Origin: Flavobacterium sp. Root186
Lineage (GTDB): Bacteria; Bacteroidota; Bacteroidia; Flavobacteriales; Flavobacteriaceae
Direction of reading: 5' to 3'
DNA: 64,000 nucleotides
NCBI RefSeq assembly: GCF_001428525.1
Contig: NZ_LMHW01000013.1
Span: forward strand, 759,738 to 823,737
Shown: in pieces, positions 43,368-52,633 of the stretch
Numbering within the stretch: the stretch's first letter is position 1
Layout: every line of letters begins with the position of its first letter
Position numbers and translations under genes: made by a program
The notes under the pieces: model-generated
Told to the model about the DNA's origin: nothing
Database searches by the model: none
The model's input: only the letters and a program-made list of their open reading frames with translations

Positions 43368-43805
43368 ATGTACAGCAGAGAAGAATCACAAAGAATAAAA
43401 AGGGAATTTTGGGTTGCTTTTGCAGAAAAGTATCCAAGAAAATGGGTTCTTTATGATACCAAAATCAAAGATTTCTCTTTTAAATTTTATGTAGACAATA
43501 AAAAAGCGCAGGTTTTAATTGACATCGAACACCGAAGCGATGAAAAACGAAATGCTTATTTTGAAAAAATAGAAGCTTTAAAAAATATTCTCGAAGAGGA
43601 ATTTATTAAAGATTTAGTTTTCGAGAAAAACTACACTTTAGAAAGTGGTAAAACTATCAGCAGAATTTGGGTTGAAAAACTGGGAGTGGGTTTTAGCAAT
43701 CGCAATAACTGGGATGCTATTTTTGATTTCTTCAGCGAAAACATGCATGCTCTTGAAATGTTTTATCTGGAATATGATGAATTTATTAAGGATATTGAAT
43801 CTTAG
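43368..43805 (+). CDS. DUF4268 family protein
   Basis: 145 residues, soluble, with the DUF4268 sequence SREESQRIKREFWVAFAEKYPRKWVLYDTKIKDFSFKFYV and VLIDIEHRSDEKRNAYFEKIEAL. The domain elsewhere sits at the C-terminus of nuclease-like proteins; the stand-alone form is common in Flavobacteria and has no known role. It is followed by a phrase repeat and a GC-rich hairpin at 43861-43890. Confidence 0.85.
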   Translation: MYSREESQRIKREFWVAFAEKYPRKWVLYDTKIKDFSFKFYVDNKKAQVLIDIEHRSDEKRNAYFEKIEALKNILEEEFIKDLVFEKNYTLESGKTISRIWVEKLGVGFSNRNNWDAIFDFFSENMHALEMFYLEYDEFIKDIES

Positions 43806-43810
43806 AAAAA

Positions 43811-43841
43811 GGTCCTGAGGTTCTCAGGTGCTAAGGTTCTA
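43811..43841. repeat. AGGTTCT phrase repeat
   Basis: GGTCCTGAGGTTCTCAGGTG and then CTAAGGTTCTAAG, the same phrase family as 41525-41612. Confidence 0.5.
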
Positions 43842-43860
43842 AGTTTTTATTATATAGCGA

Positions 43861-43898
43861 ACCCGGTGGATTTTTAAATTTGCCGGGGTATTTTTTTT
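43861..43898 (+). terminator. Terminator of the DUF4268 gene
   Basis: ACCCGG pairs with CCGGGGT (43883-43889) around an AT-rich loop, followed by T8. It lies 56 bp after the stop. Confidence 0.7.
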
Positions 43899-44003
43899 AC
43901 TTCTATTAAGCCATATAACATAGCCGTACAAAGTTTTTTTTTCGGTTGTAAAAATAATTTATAAAGAAGTATTTATACTAGGTGCATATTAGGTCAAAAT
44001 TTT

Positions 44004-44011
44004 TATATTTG
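44004..44011 (+). promoter_or_regulatory. -7 box TATATTTG of the TPR-MORN operon
   Basis: A perfect TAnnTTTG box 20 bases before the ATG at 44032. It is the only promoter I can see for the three-gene operon. Confidence 0.6.
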
Positions 44012-44031
44012 GAAAAACCTAAACCTATACA

Positions 44032-47000
44032 ATGAGAAAATTTTTACTGTTCCTTTTTTTAATTTTATTTTCAAAAAACTATTCCCAAACTGATTATGCT
44101 TTTGTGTACAACACCGATTCCATTATTAATAAAGGTGTCAATTTACACAATGAAAAAAAATATGATGAAGCATTAAAGGAATACAAAAAAATTAGTAAAA
44201 CTGATCCTAAATACTTAACTGCTCAGTATGAAATTGCATTAACACTTAGTGCACAGGAGAAAAAAAGTGAACTAAAAGCTTTTCTCGAAGATTTGCATAA
44301 AAAAGGAAAAATGGACGAAAATCCTGAACTCTTTCAGATTTATGCTATTTTTTTAAGTAATGAAAAAGAATATGAAGCTTCTGAAAAAATATTCAACGAA
44401 GGAAAAAAATATTTAGGCAATTCATCTGTATTTCTGTACAATCTCGCTGTTCTATATATACGAAAAGACGAATCTCAAAAAGCTGTAGATGTTTTAAAGG
44501 ACATCCTTACAAAAAACCCAAACCATGCATCTTCTCATTATTTATTAGGAGTTACAGCTTTTGATAACGGGAAAATTACCGAAGGTACATTAGCACTTAT
44601 GACTTATCTGGTTCTTTCTCCAATGGGTCCTTATGCTAATCAGGCTATCACAAATTTAAATGCAAACTATGGTCAGAATTATATCGCTGATAATAAAGTT
44701 GTTTTCTCTAAATCTGGTGATAATTTTGAAGAAATAGAAACTATTTTAAGAAATCAATTACCCTTAAAAAAAGTATATAAAATTAAATCAAGCATAGATG
44801 ATAATCTAACCAGACAAGTTCAGGCTGTTGCTGAATATGCTGCCGGGCATAAAATGGAAGATGGTTTTTTTGAAACAACCTACATTCCATGGATCAAACA
44901 AATGGTTGAAAAAAATCAGTTAGAAGGTTATTCTTATTATAGTCTGCTTTCTATAGAAGACAGAGTTGGCAAGGAATTAAATAAGCAAAAGAAAAAAATT
45001 AACTCTTTTAACGATGATTATATTCAAAAAGACTTCTGGTCCGTTTTTGGAAAAAGAAATCTGGATATGTTTGGAAATACCGAAGAGGTAATCGTTTCTA
45101 TTGACAAGCACAGACCATATATAGTTGGAAAACAAGTAGACGGATTATTTGATGGTAAATGTAAATATCTAAATGAATATGAAAATTTAGGAAGCGAACT
45201 TAATTTTAAAAGCGGCGTTCTCGATGGTTTACAAAAATTCTTTAATACTAAAGGAAACCTTATTGAAGAAAAATCGTTTACAGCCGGAAAACTAAACGGA
45301 AAAAGAACTACTTATTATGAAAATGGAAATATTTCTTTAACTGAGAATTATAAGGATGATGTTTTAAATGGACTCAGCACATCATATTATCCTAACGGAG
45401 GTAAAAATTGTGAAGTAAATTTCATTAATGGAGAAAAAGACGGGACCTTTATTTGTTTGTATGAAAACGGAACCAAGAAAAGTGAAATGGAATATTCTAA
45501 AAACAAACTGAATGGTAAATATGTTCATTACAATGAATCAGGAGATATTTTAGAAACATATAGTTGTATTAATGATAGTATTGAAGGTAATTATGTTCAA
45601 TACTATGATGGTAAAACAATTCAATCTGAAGCTTTATATAAAAACGGAGTGATCGAAGGAACATTTAAAAGCTATTATCCAAACAAAACTTTAAAAAGAG
45701 AAAACAGTTATACTGCCGGTAAAATTACCAAGTCTGTTGAATACGGCGAAAATGGCAACAAGTCATCTGAAACTTTATACAACAATAAAGAAGAAATGGA
45801 AAGCTATGCCTACTTTGATAATCAGGGAAATAAATTTTTTGAAGAAAAATACAAAGCTGGTGAATTAAAATCGGGGCTTCAATTTACTGCAAAATCTCCT
45901 GCGGGGACAGAAGTTAGTTTAAGTAAAAAGAATTTCGAAGTAAAAAACTATAATGGGTCACCACGTATAGTTGGGAATTTTGAAAAAGGAAAAAAGAGCG
46001 GCGAATGGAAGTATTTATATGGTTCAGAAATAGTACGCTTAAAAGAGTCATACAGCAATGGAAAAAACAATGGTATTGCTACAAATTATACTCGTAACGG
46101 AGATGTTTCTTCTATAAATAACTTTGTTAACGACACAATTAGCGGGATTTATGAGGTTTATAGTGCTAATAAATTAAGCCAGATTTATCATTATGATAAA
46201 GGAGAGCAAAATGGTCCTTTTACAACTTTTTACTCAAATGGTAAAACCCTTTCAGAAGGTTTTATAATTAACAACGAATTTAATTCTGATAAAATTATAT
46301 ACTCTCAAAACGGAAAAATATCAAGTATTGATACTTATTTATTCGGTTATTTAACTCACACGAATACATTTGATGGCAATGACAAGATTGAAAATAGTAT
46401 TGACTTTAAAAATAAAACAGGAAATTTTAGCACGACTTTCAATAATGGAATTTATACAAAAAACTGCAATTACATTAATGGCGTATTAAACGGAAAATTT
46501 ACTGCAGAAGACAAACTTAAAACTAAAATTGTAGAGAGCGAGTACAAAAATGGTGTTCTTCAAAACGCTTACAAAGCGTATAGTCCGCTGGGGTCAATTC
46601 TGGTAGAGAACAATTACTACAATGGTAAATTAAATGGCTTAAACAAGTATTACGATTATGTGGGTAATTTAAGGCTGACTTTAGAATATACTCTTGGTCT
46701 TGAAAACGGAAAAACCACAAGATATTACAGTAACAAATCTAAGTTATCTGAAAGTAATCACCTGAACGATATTGATGAAGGAAATGTGACTTATTTCAAT
46801 CAGAAAGGCGAACCAGTGTTAATTGTAGGATATGAAAACAATATTCCAAAATTCTTTATCAAAAAAAATAAGACTGGCGAATTAAACGAAAAAGTTTTAA
46901 TTGAAAATCAAACGGCACAAGTCTCATCATTATATCCTAATGGAAAAACTGCTATTCAGTTTAATATTGTCAAAGGAAATATTGATGGCAAGTTTATCAT

Positions 47001-47286
47001 TAACAATATCGATGGAAAAGCAGATTATGAATGTAACTATCGTAACAGCGTGCTTGATGGTGATCGTATTGAATATTATGCAAATGGAAAAATCTATAAA
47101 AAAGAGCATTTTGTTAATAATGACTACGACGGTCAGCAGCAATACTTTAAAGAAGATGGACAGCTATGGGCAGACATTTCGCTAAAAAATGACGAATTAC
47201 ACGGAAACACATTAATTTATAACGCTGGAAAACTAGTACAAACTAAAAAATATGATTCAGATGAATTGGTCGATATTATCAAATAA
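44032..47286 (+). CDS. Large exported TPR and MORN/YwqK-type repeat protein
   Basis: 1084 residues with a signal peptide (FLLFLFLILFSKNYSQ). Residues 30-215 hold TPR-like repeats (KKYDEALKEYKKISKTDPKYLTAQYEIALTL; LGNSSVFLYNLAVLYIRKDESQKAVDVLKDILTKNPNHASSHYLLG). From about 370 to the end there are some twenty MORN-like units such as GKRTTYYENGNISLTENY and GLSTSYYPNGGKNCEV. No catalytic motif is seen. It resembles a giant version of YwqK-type 'antitoxin' proteins but is exported and has an added TPR domain, so a scaffold role at the envelope is likelier. Its 3' end overlaps the next gene by 35 bp. Confidence 0.8.
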   Translation: MRKFLLFLFLILFSKNYSQTDYAFVYNTDSIINKGVNLHNEKKYDEALKEYKKISKTDPKYLTAQYEIALTLSAQEKKSELKAFLEDLHKKGKMDENPELFQIYAIFLSNEKEYEASEKIFNEGKKYLGNSSVFLYNLAVLYIRKDESQKAVDVLKDILTKNPNHASSHYLLGVTAFDNGKITEGTLALMTYLVLSPMGPYANQAITNLNANYGQNYIADNKVVFSKSGDNFEEIETILRNQLPLKKVYKIKSSIDDNLTRQVQAVAEYAAGHKMEDGFFETTYIPWIKQMVEKNQLEGYSYYSLLSIEDRVGKELNKQKKKINSFNDDYIQKDFWSVFGKRNLDMFGNTEEVIVSIDKHRPYIVGKQVDGLFDGKCKYLNEYENLGSELNFKSGVLDGLQKFFNTKGNLIEEKSFTAGKLNGKRTTYYENGNISLTENYKDDVLNGLSTSYYPNGGKNCEVNFINGEKDGTFICLYENGTKKSEMEYSKNKLNGKYVHYNESGDILETYSCINDSIEGNYVQYYDGKTIQSEALYKNGVIEGTFKSYYPNKTLKRENSYTAGKITKSVEYGENGNKSSETLYNNKEEMESYAYFDNQGNKFFEEKYKAGELKSGLQFTAKSPAGTEVSLSKKNFEVKNYNGSPRIVGNFEKGKKSGEWKYLYGSEIVRLKESYSNGKNNGIATNYTRNGDVSSINNFVNDTISGIYEVYSANKLSQIYHYDKGEQNGPFTTFYSNGKTLSEGFIINNEFNSDKIIYSQNGKISSIDTYLFGYLTHTNTFDGNDKIENSIDFKNKTGNFSTTFNNGIYTKNCNYINGVLNGKFTAEDKLKTKIVESEYKNGVLQNAYKAYSPLGSILVENNYYNGKLNGLNKYYDYVGNLRLTLEYTLGLENGKTTRYYSNKSKLSESNHLNDIDEGNVTYFNQKGEPVLIVGYENNIPKFFIKKNKTGELNEKVLIENQTAQVSSLYPNGKTAIQFNIVKGNIDGKFIINNIDGKADYECNYRNSVLDGDRIEYYANGKIYKKEHFVNNDYDGQQQYFKEDGQLWADISLKNDELHGNTLIYNAGKLVQTKKYDSDELVDIIK

Positions 47287-49195
47287 ATCTTTTTTCCTGA
47301 CCATTTTTATTGTTGCATATTCTACTATAATTACAGCACAAAAGTCTTTTCAGGATACTAAAATTTTATATCCGGATTATAATGAAGTTGTCATTGATAA
47401 CTCTGAACTGTATGATATTTCAATTGAAAACAATGGATTGAAAATTTTACAAGACACACATTATGAGTCAATGATTTTGAATCAAAATGGTATCATTAAT
47501 AACAAGGAATCTTTTTCCTATTCTGGATTAATTCCCTTAAAAAGTTATGATGCTTATACGGTCTTAAGTGATAACGGAAAAGAAAAAAAACTAAAAGTAA
47601 CTCAGACTATTGAAAAACAATCTGAGCAAAGCTCTATATTCTACAATGACGTTAAAGAACGTCAGCTTACATTTCCAAGCATAGAACCCGGAGCTAAAAA
47701 AGTTTATCATTACCAGACTCAGTTTTTAGACCCGCATTTGCTTCATAAATATATATTTGGAGGAGGTCTGCCTATTCAAAATTCTGTTTTAGAAGTGAGA
47801 ACAGACAAAAATGTTGTTATAGATTATAAAATTTTTAATGATCCGGATAAAACGATTACCTATTCTAAAACTGAAAAAAAAGGGAAGTTGATACACAAAT
47901 GGGCTTCTTCAAACATAAAACCAGCTAAATTTGAAGATAGTGCTCCCGGATATTTATATATAGTACCTCATGTTGATTTCTACATTAAGGAGTATACAAT
48001 AAATAATAAAACGACTCCGGTTTTAGGCGAGATAAATGAATTATACAACTATTACAAATCATTTGTAAAAGATCTAAACAAAAAAGAAGATCCTGATTTA
48101 AAAGCCCTTACACTTGACATTACAAAAGAGAAAAATACAGAAGAAGAAAAAGTTAAAAGTATTTTCTATTGGGTAAAAGAAAACATCAAATATATTGCTT
48201 TTGAGGATGGTTATGAAGGTTTTATTCCTCGTGAAGCCAGCTTAGTTTTTGAAAGAAAATTTGGTGACTGCAAGGATATGGCAAACCTAATATCTACTAT
48301 GTCTCAATATGCGGGTCTAAAAAATGTAACTATTGCCTGGATTGGAACCCGAAGTATTCCTTATTCTTACAATGATTTGGCCACTCCGTCTGTAGACAAT
48401 CATATGATCGCAATTTTTAAAAAAGATAATGATTATATTTTTCTTGATGGTACAGATAAAGAAACCCGTTACGGAATTCCTACTGCTTTTATTCAGGGAA
48501 AAGAAGTTCTTTTTACAGAAAATGATCAATACAAGATTTATCCGGTTCCAGTCATTTCAGGCGATTTAAATGAAATTAAGGAAGTTGTAAACCTAAAAAT
48601 TGAAAACAGTAAATTAATCGGAAACGCAAAAATTGATCGTTATGGCTACAACCGAAGTCATGTTTTAATGCAAATTGGCGATGCATCAAACAAAACACGC
48701 CAGGATATGATTAAATCTTTAGTTTTAAAAGGCAATAATAAATTTAACCTGAAGGATTTTAAAGAAGAAAACCTTTCTAATAAAGATTTACCATACACCA
48801 TAAGTTACAATTTTGATCTCGATAATTATATTGTAAAAGTAGATAAGGAAACATATGTCAATTTATTCCTTGATAAATTTTTAGAAAAAGTAATCATTTC
48901 AAAAGATCGCGTTTCACCATACGAATTTGAATATTTAACAAAATTCTCAACGCAGTATACATTAGAAATTCCAAAAAATAATACTATAAAATATCTGCCA
49001 AAAAACTTTGATTTAGATAATGATTATGTAAAAGCAAATTTCATTTATGAATTGAAAAACAATATTTTATATCTCAATGTAAGTCTTACGGTAAAGAAAT
49101 TATTACTGAACAAACCTGATTTTGAGCCTTGGAATGCTACAATCAAAAAATTAAAAACTAATTATAACGAAACTATAATTTTACTCGAAAAATAA
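47252..49195 (+). CDS. Exported DUF3857/transglutaminase-like protein with intact triad
   Basis: 647 residues with a signal peptide. An N-terminal DUF3857 domain (about 40-250) is followed by a transglutaminase core with Cys340 (KFGDCKDMANLISTM), His384 (DNHMIAIF) and Asp399 (YIFLDGTDKE). The family includes protein-crosslinking or peptide-cleaving enzymes; the actual substrate is unknown. ATGs at 47252 and 47261 are both possible starts, within the TPR-MORN gene, so translation is probably coupled. Confidence 0.85.
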   Translation: MIQMNWSILSNKSFFLTIFIVAYSTIITAQKSFQDTKILYPDYNEVVIDNSELYDISIENNGLKILQDTHYESMILNQNGIINNKESFSYSGLIPLKSYDAYTVLSDNGKEKKLKVTQTIEKQSEQSSIFYNDVKERQLTFPSIEPGAKKVYHYQTQFLDPHLLHKYIFGGGLPIQNSVLEVRTDKNVVIDYKIFNDPDKTITYSKTEKKGKLIHKWASSNIKPAKFEDSAPGYLYIVPHVDFYIKEYTINNKTTPVLGEINELYNYYKSFVKDLNKKEDPDLKALTLDITKEKNTEEEKVKSIFYWVKENIKYIAFEDGYEGFIPREASLVFERKFGDCKDMANLISTMSQYAGLKNVTIAWIGTRSIPYSYNDLATPSVDNHMIAIFKKDNDYIFLDGTDKETRYGIPTAFIQGKEVLFTENDQYKIYPVPVISGDLNEIKEVVNLKIENSKLIGNAKIDRYGYNRSHVLMQIGDASNKTRQDMIKSLVLKGNNKFNLKDFKEENLSNKDLPYTISYNFDLDNYIVKVDKETYVNLFLDKFLEKVIISKDRVSPYEFEYLTKFSTQYTLEIPKNNTIKYLPKNFDLDNDYVKANFIYELKNNILYLNVSLTVKKLLLNKPDFEPWNATIKKLKTNYNETIILLEK

Positions 49196-51165
49196 TGAAA
49201 AAACAATTATTAAAAACCATTTTTTTCTTTGCGGCATTGCTCAACACTACGTTTTTCTTTGCTCAGGATTACACTTTTAAGGACTATAACTGGAACGAAA
49301 AAGATACAAAGATTGAAATTCCTAAAAATTATGAAAACGAAAAGGAAGTAATTCTAAGCCGTAATTTAAAAATAGAAGTTGTAGTAGACAAAAACACTGC
49401 AAAACAATACCGTTTGATACATGAAAAAAAGTATATAAACTCAGACGATGCCATCGAACGAAATAACAAAATTTATATTCCCTTTGGTGATAACGAAAAT
49501 GTTTTGGTTACAAAAGTGCGTGTAATTTTAAAGAATGGAAAAATAAGCGTTCTGGATAAAAAAGACATTAAAGAAGAAGTTGATCAGGAAAAAGGAATGA
49601 AATACAATTACTTTGCGATTAACGGACTTGAAAAAGGTTCTGTTATTGAAAAATTGTATATTATAGAAGAAGCACCAGATTTAAAAGGAAACACGGTTAA
49701 AATGCAGGATGAATATCCAATCAGCGAATTTAACTTCGAATTAATCACTCCGGCTCATCTTGTTTTCAAAACCAAATCTTATAACGGTTTAAGTGAACCT
49801 GTTTTAGATGAAAAAAAGTTTGAACATAAAAAAGTTCTAACTATTTCTGAAAAAGATATTATAGGCTTAAATGATGACGAAGCATATTCTAATAGAGATG
49901 TAAAACTAAAACTCTTTAGATACAAATTAGATGCAAATCTTTATTCAGGTCAAAAAAACCTAAGCAATTTTAAAGAATATGCCACAACAACCTTTGAATT
50001 AATTAATCCTGTACTGGATAAAAAACAAGAAAAGGCTATCACATCTTTCTGCGGAAATATTCCTGTGTCTAAAGATCCTCAGGAACAAATCTGGAACATT
50101 GAAAATAAGATTAAAAAAACAATTATTTATGATAAATACGCAGACTCTAAAGCTGGTCTAAGCGATATTATCAGCTCAAAACAAGCAAACAGTTTAGATA
50201 TTATTAAATTATATGCTGCGGTTTTTAAATATTTTAAAATCGAACAGAATCTTGTTTTTACCTCAAATCGATATAAAATTCCTTTTGATAAAGATTTTGA
50301 GAGTTACGAAAATTTAGATGAGTTTTTGTTTTACTTTCCAAATATCAAAAAATACCTAACACCTACTGAAGTAGAATACAGACTACCACTCTTCCCTAGT
50401 TATTTAGGAAACAATAATGGTTTATTTATTAAAGAGAAAATTTTTGCCGGTCTCTCTATGGGAATTGGAGAAATAAATTTTATTGAAATTCCGGGAACAG
50501 AAATTACACATGATTACATGGATATTACAGCCGATTTTACAAAAGATATCGAAAATCCATTAATTACAAGTAATATGACTTATGGAGGATATTCTGGTTT
50601 AAATTTTCAGCCAATAAAAGATTTTGTTTCTAACGATCAATATCAAACCATGCTAAAAACCATTTCTGAAAATTATACGCTGCAAACTGAATATAAAACA
50701 CTTACTACAGAGAATGATGGTACTGAATTTATTGGTAAAAAACCATATAAATTAAATCTAACATTTGATGGAAAAGAAATGATGCAAAAAGCTGGAGGAA
50801 ATTATTTATTTTCTGTAGGGCAGACAATTGGGAGACAAATGGAATTTTATCAGGAAAACAAAAGAGCGCTTCCTGTAGAAATCGATTATCCGCATTATTA
50901 CACCCGAAAAATTAAAATTATTTTACCCGAAGGTGCAACCATTAAAAACCTGGATAAATTTGTAATGAATTTCAAAACAGATCTTAATGGTAAAACTGAA
51001 GCTGCTTTTACAAGTAATTATTCTCAAGACAAAAACGTGGTAACAATTGAAAACACAGAGTTTTACAATATTATCAATTACCCGTTAACCAGCTTCGACC
51101 AGTACAAAGCAGTTATAAATGCAGCTGCAGATTTTAATAAAATTGTGGTTATCGTAACACAATAA
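49195..51165 (+). CDS. Exported DUF3857/transglutaminase-like protein with lost catalytic triad
   Basis: 656 residues with a signal peptide (FFAALLNTTFFFAQ). The N-terminal DUF3857 domain (about 60-250) is clear. At the position of the catalytic Cys there is ANSLDIIKLYAAVFKYF, so Ser333 stands in place of Cys. The His and Asp positions read LDEFLFYFPN and KKYLTPTE, with no His or Asp matching the family. It is therefore probably a pseudo-enzyme. Its ATG overlaps the previous stop (TAATG), so the two are translated together. A terminator follows at 51201-51232. Confidence 0.82.
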   Translation: MKKQLLKTIFFFAALLNTTFFFAQDYTFKDYNWNEKDTKIEIPKNYENEKEVILSRNLKIEVVVDKNTAKQYRLIHEKKYINSDDAIERNNKIYIPFGDNENVLVTKVRVILKNGKISVLDKKDIKEEVDQEKGMKYNYFAINGLEKGSVIEKLYIIEEAPDLKGNTVKMQDEYPISEFNFELITPAHLVFKTKSYNGLSEPVLDEKKFEHKKVLTISEKDIIGLNDDEAYSNRDVKLKLFRYKLDANLYSGQKNLSNFKEYATTTFELINPVLDKKQEKAITSFCGNIPVSKDPQEQIWNIENKIKKTIIYDKYADSKAGLSDIISSKQANSLDIIKLYAAVFKYFKIEQNLVFTSNRYKIPFDKDFESYENLDEFLFYFPNIKKYLTPTEVEYRLPLFPSYLGNNNGLFIKEKIFAGLSMGIGEINFIEIPGTEITHDYMDITADFTKDIENPLITSNMTYGGYSGLNFQPIKDFVSNDQYQTMLKTISENYTLQTEYKTLTTENDGTEFIGKKPYKLNLTFDGKEMMQKAGGNYLFSVGQTIGRQMEFYQENKRALPVEIDYPHYYTRKIKIILPEGATIKNLDKFVMNFKTDLNGKTEAAFTSNYSQDKNVVTIENTEFYNIINYPLTSFDQYKAVINAAADFNKIVVIVTQ

Positions 51166-51200
51166 AGTTTTTCAGTAATTATAATGTTGCTTTAAATAAC

Positions 51201-51232
51201 AAAACCCGACAGTTTTTAAATTGTCGGGTTTT
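51201..51232 (+). terminator. Terminator of the TPR-MORN operon
   Basis: AAAACCCGACA paired with TGTCGGGTTTT (51222-51232), a 10-base loop and AT-rich ends. It may also serve the leftward gene at 51250. Confidence 0.88.
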
Positions 51233-51249
51233 GTATTTTAATTATTTCT

Positions 51250-51660
51250 TTATACCGTAAAAATATTATAAACAATAATATGATCGTCGTAGTTGATATA
51301 AAGCTGTTTGCGGTTATCTTGTTTTTTACGTGTAATAATTGAAAGTTTGCATTCTCGTCCGTCATTGTCTTTACACATAAAAGAATACACAATATCTGTA
51401 TCGTTTTCTTCTCGTTCGATATAATCCAGAATACTAAAAAGCTGTATTTCCTGAGAATATACTACAATCCTGTGTTTGTCAGTATCAAGAATTACAGAAA
51501 GATTAACCAAATCAAGATTAGACCACTGCCCCCACTTTCCTTTTTCATTTTTTTCTAAAACACTAAATCCTGAAGTTTTAAAATGATAGGATTGACTCTG
51601 AACCTGTTGTAATCCAAAAGCCAAAAACAATACTAGTATATAAGTGCGAATAGAATTCAT
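51250..51660 (-). CDS. Small exported protein of unknown function
   Basis: 136 residues with a signal peptide (YILVLFLAFGLQQVQSQ). The mature part is beta-rich, with WSNLDLVNLSVILDTDKHRIVVYSQEIQLFSILDYIE and YSFMCKDNDGRECKLSIITRKK. It is 20 bp after the nitronate monooxygenase-like gene on the same strand, hence probably the last gene of the mnmA group. No family was recognised. Confidence 0.75.
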   Translation of the reverse strand: MNSIRTYILVLFLAFGLQQVQSQSYHFKTSGFSVLEKNEKGKWGQWSNLDLVNLSVILDTDKHRIVVYSQEIQLFSILDYIEREENDTDIVYSFMCKDNDGRECKLSIITRKKQDNRKQLYINYDDHIIVYNIFTV

Positions 51661-51680
51661 AAAATATTTCTTGCAGGTAA

Positions 51681-52625
51681 TTAAAACTCAAATGTAGCTT
51701 TTTCTTGGCATGCAGCTTTAAAATCCGCTATCATTTGTTGAACAATTTGTTCTACAGGTAAAATTTCATGAATCAGTCCGGCAATTTGTCCTATTTCAAG
51801 TTCACCTTCTTCAAGATCACCTTCAAACATTCCTTTTTTGGCTCTTGCTCTTCCTAAAAGTGCTGCTAATTCTTCTTTAGAAGGGCATTTTTCATACAAA
51901 GCCTGAACATCATTATAAAATTTATTCTTTACCAATCGAACCGGAGCTAATTCTTTTAAAGTCAATTGAGTATCTCCTTCTTTTATACTAACTATAGTTT
52001 CTTTAAAATTATTGTGAGCCGAAGATTCTATGGATGCCGCAAAACGACTTCCAACCTGAACTCCATCAGCACCTAAAATCATTGTCGCAAGCATTCCTCT
52101 TCCTGTTGCGATTCCGCCTGCGGCAATAATTGGAATTTGTATTTTTTCCTTAACCATCGGAATTAGAGTTAAAGTAGTAGTTTCGTCACGACCGTTGTGT
52201 CCGCCAGCTTCAAAGCCTTCGGCAACAATGGCATCAACACCTGCTTCTTGTGCTTTTAGTGCAAAAACACTGCTGCTCACAACATGAACTACCGTTATCC
52301 CCTTTTCTTTTAAAAATGAAGTCCAGGTTTTAGGATTTCCTGCCGATGTAAAAACGATTTTTACACCTTCTTCAACCACGATATTCATGATCTCTTCAAT
52401 ATTGGGATATAACATCGGAATATTAACGCCAAACGGTTTGTCAGTTGCTTTTTTGCATTTCTGAATATGTTCTCTTAAAACATCAGGATACATTGATCCT
52501 GCTCCAATTAAACCTAAACCTCCCGCATTACTTACTGCAGATGCTAATTTATAACCACTATTCCAAATCATTCCTCCTTGAATGATTGGATATTTTATAT
52601 TGAAAAGCTGTGTAATTCTGTTCAT
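51681..52625 (-). CDS. Nitronate monooxygenase-like FMN oxidoreductase
   Basis: 314 residues of the 2-nitropropane dioxygenase / NAD(P)H-dependent flavin oxidoreductase TIM barrel. Landmarks: IIQGGMIWNSGYKLASAVSNAGGLGLIGAGSM at the N-terminus, GVDAIVAEGFEAGGHNGRDE and IIAAGGIATGRGMLATMILGADGVQVGSRFAASIES. Such enzymes oxidise nitronates or act as enoyl reductases (FabK-like); the two cannot be separated by eye. It lies 8 bp after the subtilase gene. Confidence 0.88.
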   Translation of the reverse strand: MNRITQLFNIKYPIIQGGMIWNSGYKLASAVSNAGGLGLIGAGSMYPDVLREHIQKCKKATDKPFGVNIPMLYPNIEEIMNIVVEEGVKIVFTSAGNPKTWTSFLKEKGITVVHVVSSSVFALKAQEAGVDAIVAEGFEAGGHNGRDETTTLTLIPMVKEKIQIPIIAAGGIATGRGMLATMILGADGVQVGSRFAASIESSAHNNFKETIVSIKEGDTQLTLKELAPVRLVKNKFYNDVQALYEKCPSKEELAALLGRARAKKGMFEGDLEEGELEIGQIAGLIHEILPVEQIVQQMIADFKAACQEKATFEF

Positions 52626-52633
52626 TAAAACTA

